A stretch of 64,000 nucleotides of DNA, from contig JAJTBE010000215.1 in the NCBI GenBank assembly GCA_021287065.1, positions 1-64,000 on the forward strand, written 5' to 3'. Shown piece after piece: positions 7,763 through 15,593 of this stretch (its first letter is position 1; every line of letters begins with the position of its first letter). Under the pieces are notes generated by a model. The model saw only the letters and a program-made list of their open reading frames with translations. It ran no database searches and was not told the DNA's origin. This stretch comes from Bacillota bacterium. Its GTDB lineage: Bacteria; Vulcanimicrobiota; JAJTBE01. Made by a program: the position numbers and the translations under genes.

Positions 7763-8545
7763 TTAATACTTGATTGTGTAGTTTATGGTAACGCCCACGT
7801 TTTCCACATTCTGCACAAATGCACCAAAATCCCATCTGGATTTATAAGGTTTAATTTTCATCCCATAGCTGTATATATTTCCGTCAAATTCACCTACAAG
7901 GCTCCATATTTTCTTTTTGTCCATGTAAGCCTGTCCGCCGTAGAAAATCCTTTTTCTGAATCTGCCATCGCCATAACCAGCGGACAGATCGAGCCATTTA
8001 TCTTTAAAAAAGCTTTTTGAAGCTACTATGAAAGGAGCAACTTTGCTGTTGGCATCAATAACTTCCTGACTGTGCACATTGGAATCTTCCTTGACTGCTG
8101 TGGCGTTCTGAATTCCTATGGCAATAGCCGGAAATTTTTCGCTTTCCTTCACACATACCCATTTACCTCCGATAACCGGAGATACTGTGTAGCTGTGGAT
8201 ATTCATAAAGCTAAGCTCAATATTTCTAATTGGGCTTATTACCAGTTCTCTGTCGCCGTTGTTGTCAATCCACCAGTCGGAATCGAATATCGAACCTGAG
8301 TTGGGTCCGGGGGTGTTGGTCTGATTTTTGTTTTTAAGGGGTGCTTTTTTGCCCATTTTAGCCATTCTGACGCTCAGTTTGATGTCTCTGTAGTCAACAG
8401 TTCTGGCTGTAGGCATGTTAATCAGGCCTGTGGTTTCATTAAAATTGAAATTGCCTGTTTTGTCTTCCCGGGCGTGTGCATTCACTGTCAATCCGGCGAT
8501 CAACAGGAAAAGGACTAATAATGCCGTCCTTGTTAATGATTTCAT
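7763..8545 (-). CDS. Predicted outer-membrane beta-barrel protein, YjbH-like
   Basis: A signal peptide (a charged start, hydrophobic residues 8-22, cleavage near AHA) is followed by GLINMPTARTVDY, which closely resembles the N-terminal plug motif GLIDIPTA of YjbH-like outer-membrane proteins. The rest consists of alternating hydrophobic strands (LDLSAGYGDG, DFGAFVQNV) and ends in a final strand with terminal aromatic Tyr, typical of barrels. YjbH relatives are linked to exopolysaccharide export. The gene is preceded by sepF and followed by the HAD gene on the same strand. It is the main direct sign that the cell has an outer membrane. Confidence 0.7.
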   Translation of the reverse strand: MKSLTRTALLVLFLLIAGLTVNAHAREDKTGNFNFNETTGLINMPTARTVDYRDIKLSVRMAKMGKKAPLKNKNQTNTPGPNSGSIFDSDWWIDNNGDRELVISPIRNIELSFMNIHSYTVSPVIGGKWVCVKESEKFPAIAIGIQNATAVKEDSNVHSQEVIDANSKVAPFIVASKSFFKDKWLDLSAGYGDGRFRKRIFYGGQAYMDKKKIWSLVGEFDGNIYSYGMKIKPYKSRWDFGAFVQNVENVGVTINYTIKY

Positions 8546-8567
8546 AAGTTAGCGCTCCCTGGTCTTC

Positions 8568-9023
8568 CTATCTTCCGAATAAAGTTTCATCGCCCGGCAT
8601 GGAATCGATATCGTTAATCATTGTGATTTCAATGTGGGACGGAGAGAAAATAAAAATAGTATCGGCAATTTTCTGGTAGTTGCCATCAACAGCATAATTG
8701 ATACCACTAAGAAAATCGATGATTCTTTTGCCCAGATCCTTGTCTGTGCGTTTCATATTAATAATTACGGTTTTACGCGCTTTGATATGCTCTGCAATCT
8801 GAGGCGCTTCGTTAAAGGCACCGGGTTGAAAAACTACAATTTCCTGTTTCACCATTCCGGGAGTGCCTACAGGCGCTCTGCGGCGTGTGGGTTCTTCAAC
8901 TACATATGATTTTGATTTTTCAGCCATACTTTGATACTCTACCGATTCGTTGGCATCCAGTTCCAGCTCATCGCTTTCCATTGCCAGAAATTTCCTGATT
9001 TTTTCAATTATGCCCGACGCCAT
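8568..9023 (-). CDS. sepF: Cell division protein SepF
   Basis: SepF anchors FtsZ to the membrane and helps align protofilaments during septation. The 151-residue protein has the usual plan: an N-terminal amphipathic helix (residues 3-14, the membrane anchor), an acidic linker, and a C-terminal alpha/beta domain. That domain contains VVFQPGAFNEAPQIAEHI, VIINMKRTD, RIIDFLSG and the final strand DTIFIFSPSHIEI. The start at 9023 has an AGGAGG site and overlaps the yggS stop codon as TAATG, the conserved yggS-sepF order known from Gram-positive bacteria and cyanobacteria. The downstream neighbour is the outer-membrane protein. Confidence 0.93.
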   Translation of the reverse strand: MASGIIEKIRKFLAMESDELELDANESVEYQSMAEKSKSYVVEEPTRRRAPVGTPGMVKQEIVVFQPGAFNEAPQIAEHIKARKTVIINMKRTDKDLGKRIIDFLSGINYAVDGNYQKIADTIFIFSPSHIEITMINDIDSMPGDETLFGR

Positions 9024-9730
9024 TAAATTTTCCTCCTTCTGTATCCAAATATAGCCCGGCCTATCCTGACCATATTTGAACCTTCCTCGATGGCTATTTC
9101 GAAATCATCGGTCATTCCCATTGAAAGAAACAACCCGTTCCAGTTGGGAAATCCTATTTTGTTTATATCATCGAACATCCTGCGTAATTGTCGGAAATTT
9201 TTCCTGTTTTCCTCAGGATCATCATAAAAAGGGGGGATCTGCATCAGGCCGCAGATTCTTACCCATTTATTTTCATTTGCCTTTTCGATTGTCCGAATAA
9301 TATCCTGTTGATCAAAACCTGATTTGGACTCTTCACCTTCGAGATTTACCTGAATCAGAACATCTGTTCGTTTTTGTTCTTCTTCCGAGATTTTGTTGAT
9401 TCTTTCAAGAAGTGACTCAGAATCAACCGATTGTATCATGGAAAAATGCTTTACCGCAAGTCGGACTTTATTTTTTTGCAAATGACCGATAAAATGCCAG
9501 CGGGGTTCTATTTTCAGGCTGGTTACCTTGGTGATACCTTCCTGAATGTAGTTTTCGCCAAACTCGGTCATTCCTGCAGCATAAGCTTCTTCAATCAGAT
9601 CGTTTCCAAATGTTTTGCTTACCGCCACAATACAAATATCAGAAGCTGCTCTGCCGGATCTTAAAGCTGCTGCTTCCACACGGGATTTTACATCAGCAAT
9701 GTTTTCCCTGATAAATGATATATTATCCAA
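9023..9730 (-). CDS. YggS/PLPBP-family pyridoxal phosphate-binding protein
   Basis: This PLP carrier or homeostasis protein is a fold-type III alanine-racemase-like barrel without enzymatic activity of its own. The PLP lysine is K39 in IVAVSKTF. Further family motifs are FGENYIQE, WHFIGHLQKNK, and the phosphate-binding SMGMTDDFEIAIEEGSNMVRIG. The 235-residue length is typical. The start is a TTG at 9730 with only a weak ribosome site. Translation is coupled to sepF through the TAATG overlap. Confidence 0.93.
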   Translation of the reverse strand: MDNISFIRENIADVKSRVEAAALRSGRAASDICIVAVSKTFGNDLIEEAYAAGMTEFGENYIQEGITKVTSLKIEPRWHFIGHLQKNKVRLAVKHFSMIQSVDSESLLERINKISEEEQKRTDVLIQVNLEGEESKSGFDQQDIIRTIEKANENKWVRICGLMQIPPFYDDPEENRKNFRQLRRMFDDINKIGFPNWNGLFLSMGMTDDFEIAIEEGSNMVRIGRAIFGYRRRKI

Positions 9731-9823
9731 CTAACTGTACCTGCATTTTTTTGCCTTAAAAATATTTAATTAAACATTCTGTCCGAATAACCTTCACAGA
9801 TAGCATCCATATTATTTTTTTGC

Positions 9824-9829
9824 TATAAT
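9824..9829 (+). promoter_or_regulatory. Possible -10 box giving a leaderless transcript
   Basis: A perfect TATAAT ends six bases before the ATG at 9836 and no Shine-Dalgarno sequence is visible between them. If used, transcription would begin at or near the start codon. No good -35 box is seen, so this is tentative. Confidence 0.3.
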
Positions 9830-9835
9830 CCGGAT

Positions 9836-11254
9836 ATGAAGATTCTCCTAATTGCTCCAAACCAGCCCCGGATTCTTTCACCCGGGTATATGCAGAAGAT
9901 TCAGGAAGGACTTGGCTACCTGCCACCACTGGGGCTAATGTCCATCGCTTCCTATATCATTAAACAGGGATCCAGGCACAGTGTTGCCGTAATTGACGCC
10001 CTTGTTGACAATATTCCTCAGGTAAAACTGGAGGAACAAATCAGAAGCTTTGCTCCGGATGTTGTTGGTATTCATGCTATTACTTATGCACTGCTCGATG
10101 TACTTGATACTGCAAAAACAGCAAGAAAAGCGGCGCCAAAGGCGAAAATAGTGGTCGGCGGACCTCATCCCACAATATATCCGAAAGAAACCCTGAATTT
10201 TTCTGAAATAGACTATATAGTGTCAGGGGAGGGCGAAATTCCGTTTTTCAGGCTCCTTTCCTATATAGAAGGTGAAATTAAAGATCTTTCGTCAGTTGAA
10301 GGAGTAGCAGGGAAAGAATCTCCGGAAGGATCCCGGATAACTCCCTATATACATAGCAATCCTGATGAACTTCCATTTCCGATGCGGGAGTTGACCCCTT
10401 ACAAAAAATACAGCACCGTCGTAGGCAGGGATGATTTTTCAACTGCTATAATGGGAAGCCGGGGATGTCCGTACAAATGCACATTCTGCCACACTGCCGG
10501 GGGCAAAACGGTAAGAATGAGAAAACCTGAGCATATCATAGATGAAATTGAAGCCTGTATAAAACTCGGAATCAGGGAATTTCTGTTTTTCGACGAAACA
10601 TTTACCCTTGATCGAAAACGGATTCTTGAATTCTGCAGGAAGATAGGGGAAAGAAAAATCGAAATCGTCTGGGATGCAAGGTGCAGGGTGGATCTGGTAG
10701 ATGAAGAGATTCTTCAGGCAATGAAAAAGGCAGGCTGCCAGAGGATTCAGTTCGGGGTGGAATCGGGCAGTAAAAGAGTTCTGAATATTCTGAAAAAAGG
10801 TTTTGAACCGGAACAGGCAATAATCGCAGTGAAAGCTGCGAAAAAAGCCGGTATCGCCACCTATGCAGATTTTATGATAGGCAATCCCGGTGAAACTTAT
10901 GATGAAATTCAGGAAACTATAAAATTTGCATCAAAACTGGCTCCGGACTATGTGCATTATTCAATAACAATACCTCTGCCTTTTACATCATTATATAATG
11001 ATGCTATTGAAAAGGGGATTATAAAAGAAGACTACTGGCTCAGGTTTGCGGAAAATCCTGACGAATCATTCCGGGTCAGATACTGGGAGGAAAATTTCAC
11101 CGGCGCCCAGCTTGAGGAACTTGTAGCCAAAGCATATCATTCTTTTTATATGAGTCCTTTTTATATTGTAAAAGCTATAGGAAAATTAAAATCCTTTAGC
11201 GAACTAAAACGGAAAATAAAAGCAGGACTAAAGCTTCTGCAAATGGGAAAATAA
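9836..11254 (+). CDS. B12-binding-domain radical SAM protein
   Basis: An N-terminal cobalamin-binding Rossmann-like domain (residues 1-150; LGLMSIASYI, DVVGIHAITY, KIVVGGPHPT) is followed by a radical SAM core. The core has C211-x3-C215-x2-C218 in GSRGCPYKCTFC, the [4Fe-4S] and SAM site. Later core strands follow (FFDETFTLD, RIQFGVESGS, DFMIGNPGET). Members do difficult methylations or rearrangements on lipids, cofactors or antibiotics; the substrate cannot be inferred from context. The 472-residue length is standard. The gene stands alone, divergent from yggS. Confidence 0.9.
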   Translation: MKILLIAPNQPRILSPGYMQKIQEGLGYLPPLGLMSIASYIIKQGSRHSVAVIDALVDNIPQVKLEEQIRSFAPDVVGIHAITYALLDVLDTAKTARKAAPKAKIVVGGPHPTIYPKETLNFSEIDYIVSGEGEIPFFRLLSYIEGEIKDLSSVEGVAGKESPEGSRITPYIHSNPDELPFPMRELTPYKKYSTVVGRDDFSTAIMGSRGCPYKCTFCHTAGGKTVRMRKPEHIIDEIEACIKLGIREFLFFDETFTLDRKRILEFCRKIGERKIEIVWDARCRVDLVDEEILQAMKKAGCQRIQFGVESGSKRVLNILKKGFEPEQAIIAVKAAKKAGIATYADFMIGNPGETYDEIQETIKFASKLAPDYVHYSITIPLPFTSLYNDAIEKGIIKEDYWLRFAENPDESFRVRYWEENFTGAQLEELVAKAYHSFYMSPFYIVKAIGKLKSFSELKRKIKAGLKLLQMGK

Positions 11255-11277
11255 CGATAAGCACGAAAAATAATGCT

Positions 11278-11312
11278 AAAGCCGGTTAAAACAAAAAGTT
11301 GTACCGGTTTTT
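11278..11312 (+). terminator. Possible terminator after the radical SAM gene
   Basis: A short stem (CCGGT at 11282-11286 with ACCGG at 11303-11307, extended by A/T pairs) is followed by five T. The loop is long (about 16 bases), so this is weak. The rest of the 285-base gap to 11540 shows no gene. Confidence 0.35.
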
Positions 11313-11539
11313 CCGAATAAATGCAGCAGACGACTGATTCAGACCTTTACTTATAGGGATGGCGCAGTCCGCTCTGAATCGCAGATGTTCTGATGAAACG
11401 GTATTAAAGAAAATTTCCGGATATGTTCCACCACAGCTATATTTAGCAAATACCGTCTTGTTTGTTTACAGGACGGGAATAACATAATCGGCAATTTTGT
11501 GAAGTAAGTATCAGAAAGAAACGAAATAAGAGAGGAACC

Positions 11540-13159
11540 TTGGTTTTGGAGTCATTTTTAGTAAGTTATTATGTTTATTTTATCCTTGCTCTTCTTGCAG
11601 GATTAATAATCTCTGTTATTGCAGCCATCAGGGAAAACAGAAAAGAATTTTCATTCATCAAACCTGCCGTCTGTGTGTTGCTGTTAATAATAGTTCTGGG
11701 AGGCGTAGCTGCCAGATTTGCCTACACCGGTATTGCACCTGTTGTATTCAATGATGAATTTCTGTATGTGGCAACCGGAGAAAATATTAGCCATACAGGA
11801 CAGGCAACCCCTGAAGTTTACAGAAGTTATCCGCCGGAACCCTGGAGCGTAAAGAAGTTCTTTCCACCTTATCCACAGCTTTGGGCAGTTCTTATCGGAA
11901 TAGTTTTTAAGTTTGCAGGAGCTGCTTATAAAAATGCAGCTTTTCTAAATCTCGTGTTATCATCTCTAACACCTTTTTTAATCTTCTTCGCAGGTCTGTT
12001 TCTGTTTAAAAAAGTGCTGAAAAACAACGGTGGGATGCTGTCACAATATCTGGGCCTTCTCGCCGCATCTTTCTGGGCGTTTTTACCCGTAGCTGTAAAG
12101 TTATCCGGCTGTGCCTCGCCTGAAACCGCATCGGCGTTTTTTATTGCACTTTTTCTCGCAATGTCATTCTTCTTCAGGCTTTATCCCACAAATAAGACTT
12201 TTCTTGCAGCGGTGTTAAGTTTGTGTGCAGTAGTTAATGTAAGGCCTGAAAACATGCTTTATATAATTCTCTTTGTAGTATTCTTCTATGCCGCCGCAAA
12301 AAAGCCCGGAAAGAAAGCGATTCTTGCAGGCATTGCAATATTGATATTATTTGCTTCAATCTCCATGATGATTATGGCTTCAGGACATTTTGACACTGAA
12401 AGGGCAAAGGTTTTCACCATAGAAACAAGACCGGGGTTTGAAAACAAATGGCAGAATATGGGCGCCAATCTTGTAAATAATCTGCTCTTCTTCCTCGGCA
12501 AAAATCAGATCAATCCCATCTTTTATACCATAGTCCTGTGTTTAGGCATTTTTGCAGCTTTTAGGGAAAAACAGAAATGGACTGTCAGGCTGTTATTATG
12601 GTTTGCATTCTCCTGGTTTATCCTCTCGCCGTTTCCGTTTGGTGATTACTCAAATGCAAACAGCAGTGACGCTTTCAGATTTTCGCTTCATATGTATTTC
12701 CCAATGATTATGCTGATGGCTTTTGGTGTTATTCAACTTGAAAAAATAAAGTTTATCGGCTCCAACAGGAATGCAGCCGGTATTGCAGGAATTCTGATAC
12801 TGGGATTGTGCATAATTTCACTGAATCTGGGAAAACCGTTTTTAAGTTCACAGGCTTTATCAGGAAGAGATTATGAACGGGCAAAGGAAATTGGAATGAA
12901 GATGCGGGACGAAAAGATTGAGGCGTTTTTCATTTCTCCTTCACCTGATAAATGTCTTATGATGAAATATGCCACAGGATTTCCTGCAGGACTTGTGGAA
13001 ACTCAGCAGGATATCGAAAACTTAAAAGCTGGCAATACAAGGTTGTTCTACTACACTTCACAGGATATTCCCGAACTTTACCTCAGAGAACTTCAGATGG
13101 ATGTTTTTCTCAGAGTTACCGACGACGATGAATACTCTGTGTTTGAAGTCAGAAGGTAG
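11540..13159 (+). CDS. GT-C-type membrane glycosyltransferase-like protein
   Basis: A 539-residue polytopic protein with about eleven or twelve hydrophobic segments. After the first two segments comes a periplasmic loop with FNDEFLYVATGENI, where an acidic pair sits as in the catalytic loop of GT39/GT83-type lipid-linked sugar transferases (ArnT and PMT relatives). A soluble C-terminal part begins near residue 440. It probably transfers a sugar from a polyprenyl carrier on the outer face of the inner membrane. The start is a TTG at 11540 with an AGAGAGG site. Donor and acceptor are unknown. Confidence 0.7.
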   Translation: MVLESFLVSYYVYFILALLAGLIISVIAAIRENRKEFSFIKPAVCVLLLIIVLGGVAARFAYTGIAPVVFNDEFLYVATGENISHTGQATPEVYRSYPPEPWSVKKFFPPYPQLWAVLIGIVFKFAGAAYKNAAFLNLVLSSLTPFLIFFAGLFLFKKVLKNNGGMLSQYLGLLAASFWAFLPVAVKLSGCASPETASAFFIALFLAMSFFFRLYPTNKTFLAAVLSLCAVVNVRPENMLYIILFVVFFYAAAKKPGKKAILAGIAILILFASISMMIMASGHFDTERAKVFTIETRPGFENKWQNMGANLVNNLLFFLGKNQINPIFYTIVLCLGIFAAFREKQKWTVRLLLWFAFSWFILSPFPFGDYSNANSSDAFRFSLHMYFPMIMLMAFGVIQLEKIKFIGSNRNAAGIAGILILGLCIISLNLGKPFLSSQALSGRDYERAKEIGMKMRDEKIEAFFISPSPDKCLMMKYATGFPAGLVETQQDIENLKAGNTRLFYYTSQDIPELYLRELQMDVFLRVTDDDEYSVFEVRR

Positions 13160-13197
13160 TTTGTCAATTAGACAATAATATAAAAAATAGTATTTTT

Positions 13198-13226
13198 TTG
13201 TATTATTAAAGGAAGGACGCTATACA
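13198..13226 (+). promoter_or_regulatory. Possible promoter of the response-regulator/flippase operon
   Basis: TTGTAT (13198-13203) and TATACA (13221-13226) are 17 bases apart and about 65 bases before the ATG at 13291. An inverted repeat TTGTC-N5-GACAA at 13161-13175 lies just upstream and could be a binding site. Confidence 0.35.
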
Positions 13227-13290
13227 ATAAAGAATTCTATTCAGGGTTGAGGTCAGGGGAGTTTTTCATCCACATCAGAAGGGAGACGCA

Positions 13291-13944
13291 ATGATAAGGA
13301 TTATTATTGTGGAAGACTATCAGCTCATTCGCGGAGGCATTAAGTCCAATATATTAAAAGAAGAGGACATGGAGCTTCTTGCCGAAGTAGAGACTGGTGA
13401 TGAAGCTTATAAGAGAGCGCTGGAGCTCAAACCTGACATTGTATTGATGGATATCAAGCTGGGCGACGACGAGTATGCCGGTATTAAGGCTGCAAAAAAA
13501 ATTAAATCGGAACTTAAAGATACAAGAGTTCTGATTCTTACTTTTTATGATGATCAGGACCATATCACACAGGCTGTTGAAGCAAGAGTTGATGGTTATC
13601 TGCTCAAAGATGTCGAACAGAGTGAACTTATTAAAGCTATCAGAACCATCGTTCAGGGAAAATCCGTTATACATCCGGCTATTGCCACAAAAATGATGCA
13701 CCAGATGGCGGATAAAGGCGAAACAAACCAGAAAAAAAGGGAGATCCTCCAGAACCTTTCTTCCAGAGAACTGGAAGTTTACGAATTGCTTACCAAAGGT
13801 TTCTCGAATAAGGAAATTTCTGGTAAACTGTTTATTTCAGAAGCTACAGTAAAGGCACATATCTCCTCGATTTTGAGAAAACTTGATCTTACAGCCAGAA
13901 CACAGGCTGTTATCACTGCTCTCAGATTAAAACTTTTCGAATAA
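13291..13944 (+). CDS. NarL/FixJ-family response regulator
   Basis: An N-terminal receiver domain has acidic residues E8 and D9, phosphoacceptor D54 (DIVLMDIKL), the conserved Thr in ILTFYDD and Lys in YLLKD. A C-terminal LuxR-type helix-turn-helix follows (LSSRELEVYELLTKGFSNKE, then ATVKAHISSILRKL). The 217-residue length is standard. It should bind DNA when phosphorylated. No histidine kinase gene is adjacent, so it is an orphan in this window. Only one base separates it from the flippase gene, so it is probably co-transcribed with, and may control, surface polysaccharide export. GGGAG precedes the ATG. Confidence 0.92.
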   Translation: MIRIIIVEDYQLIRGGIKSNILKEEDMELLAEVETGDEAYKRALELKPDIVLMDIKLGDDEYAGIKAAKKIKSELKDTRVLILTFYDDQDHITQAVEARVDGYLLKDVEQSELIKAIRTIVQGKSVIHPAIATKMMHQMADKGETNQKKREILQNLSSRELEVYELLTKGFSNKEISGKLFISEATVKAHISSILRKLDLTARTQAVITALRLKLFE

Positions 13945-13945
13945 T

Positions 13946-15397
13946 ATGGATCTCAGAAAGCTCGCTGCCTCCGGCATTAAATGGACAGGATCGGCAGCGG
14001 TTATCGTATTGTTGCTGCAAACCGGTTCGGTAATCATCCTCGGAAGACTGCTCAAACCCGAAGATTTTGGCATAATGGGCATGATTACCGTCGTCATCGG
14101 TTTTGCCCAGGCTTTTTCCGATATGGGAATAAGCAATGCCATCATTTATCGTCAGGACAATTCCGACGATGAACTTTCAAGCCTTTACTGGCTTAATCTC
14201 GCAATGGGCATTTTTCTTTTTGCTGCCATGATTTCTCTGGCTCCTCTTGTTGAACTCTATTTTAGAGAACCCCGGTTGCATACACCGTTCTGTGCTTCAG
14301 CATTTATTTTTCTTTTGCTTACCCCGGGACAGCAGTTTCAGGCTGTTTTGCAAAAAAAACTACAATTCGGAGTCCTTTCCAAAATCTCAGTTGTATCATC
14401 CTGTATCGGTTACGGAGCCAGCATCGCCCTTGCGTATATGGGATACGGAGTAATGTCACTCGTATTCGGACAGATTATACTTCAGGCTGTCAATTCAATT
14501 ATGTTGTTGTGGATTGAAGGCAGAAAATGGTTCCCCAGACTTCATTTCAAACTCTCCGATTTAAAAGCTTACAGTAGTTTTGGCGGATTTCAGATGGGGG
14601 AGAAGATACTTAATTATTTCTCTTCCAATGTTGATTATCTTATTATAGGAAGACTTATGGGAGCCACCCCCCTCGGATATTACACTTTCGCCTACAGACT
14701 CGTTACCCTTCCACAATATAAAATCAATCCGGTAATCACAAGAGTAGCTTTTCCCATGTTTGCAAAAGTCCAGAATGACGACGAAACTATGAGAAAAGGA
14801 TACCACAGGGTTATGGAGCTTCTCGCTCTGGTCGTTTCTCCGTTTCTCATAGGAGTGATTTTTGCCGGAGAACCTTTTGTAAAAGCCGTATTCGGATCAA
14901 AATGGCTTCCAAGCCTAATTCTCATTCAGGTTATGGCTCTGGCAGGCTTGCTGAAAACCCTGAGCAATCCGTCAGGCTCCGTTATTCTCGCCAAAGGTAA
15001 AGCTTATCTCGCTTTCTGGTGGAATCTGGTCTGGGTCTTTATAAAAATAATCGTTATCTGGATTGCCTGTTTATCAGGTCTGAAAGCTGTAGCTGCGGGT
15101 ATTTTGATCATGCAGATAATTGCTTCCACAGTAATGCAGGAGATTATTAACAGAATGATCGGCATGAAAATGTCTGATGTGATAAAGTCCCTGATTCCCG
15201 CATTCTGCTCCTGTGCAGCTATGTCCCTTGCCATACTTGGGGTAATTAAAATACCGCCCATGGCCGGTATCCATCTCAAGCCTCTTTATACATTGGTTCT
15301 GTTGTGTCTTGCAGGTGCTGCCGCTTATCTTTCCGTTCTGTTTCTTGGTTTCAGAAATACAGCAGTTTACTATATAAACCTGATTCTGAAAAGGTAG
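13946..15397 (+). CDS. Wzx/MOP-family polysaccharide flippase
   Basis: A 483-residue protein with about 14 hydrophobic segments. It starts with the DLRKLAASGIKWTGSAA signature of the WzxC-like lipopolysaccharide biosynthesis branch, followed by LGRLLKPEDFGIMGM, the common first-loop motif of this family. It should flip undecaprenyl-diphosphate-linked oligosaccharides across the inner membrane. It starts one base after the response regulator stop, with no separate strong ribosome site, so translation is probably coupled. No polymerase or ligase gene is adjacent; the nearest glycan genes are at 11540 and 19-23 kb. Confidence 0.85.
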   Translation: MDLRKLAASGIKWTGSAAVIVLLLQTGSVIILGRLLKPEDFGIMGMITVVIGFAQAFSDMGISNAIIYRQDNSDDELSSLYWLNLAMGIFLFAAMISLAPLVELYFREPRLHTPFCASAFIFLLLTPGQQFQAVLQKKLQFGVLSKISVVSSCIGYGASIALAYMGYGVMSLVFGQIILQAVNSIMLLWIEGRKWFPRLHFKLSDLKAYSSFGGFQMGEKILNYFSSNVDYLIIGRLMGATPLGYYTFAYRLVTLPQYKINPVITRVAFPMFAKVQNDDETMRKGYHRVMELLALVVSPFLIGVIFAGEPFVKAVFGSKWLPSLILIQVMALAGLLKTLSNPSGSVILAKGKAYLAFWWNLVWVFIKIIVIWIACLSGLKAVAAGILIMQIIASTVMQEIINRMIGMKMSDVIKSLIPAFCSCAAMSLAILGVIKIPPMAGIHLKPLYTLVLLCLAGAAAYLSVLFLGFRNTAVYYINLILKR

Positions 15398-15593
15398 CAG
15401 CTTTTTTAAGCCGCATAAAAATTCGCATTAAAAGAGCCTTCAGGCATATAAAGACGAAAAAAATAGCGCCGGGACTGAATCTGAAGAGGAAATTTCAGTT
15501 TTTCGGGTAAATAAACTGCAGATTTTTTAAAGTAAATCGTGTATAATTGGATAATCTTTTTTTTCAGGAAAACCACAGGAGGATAAAGGACAA

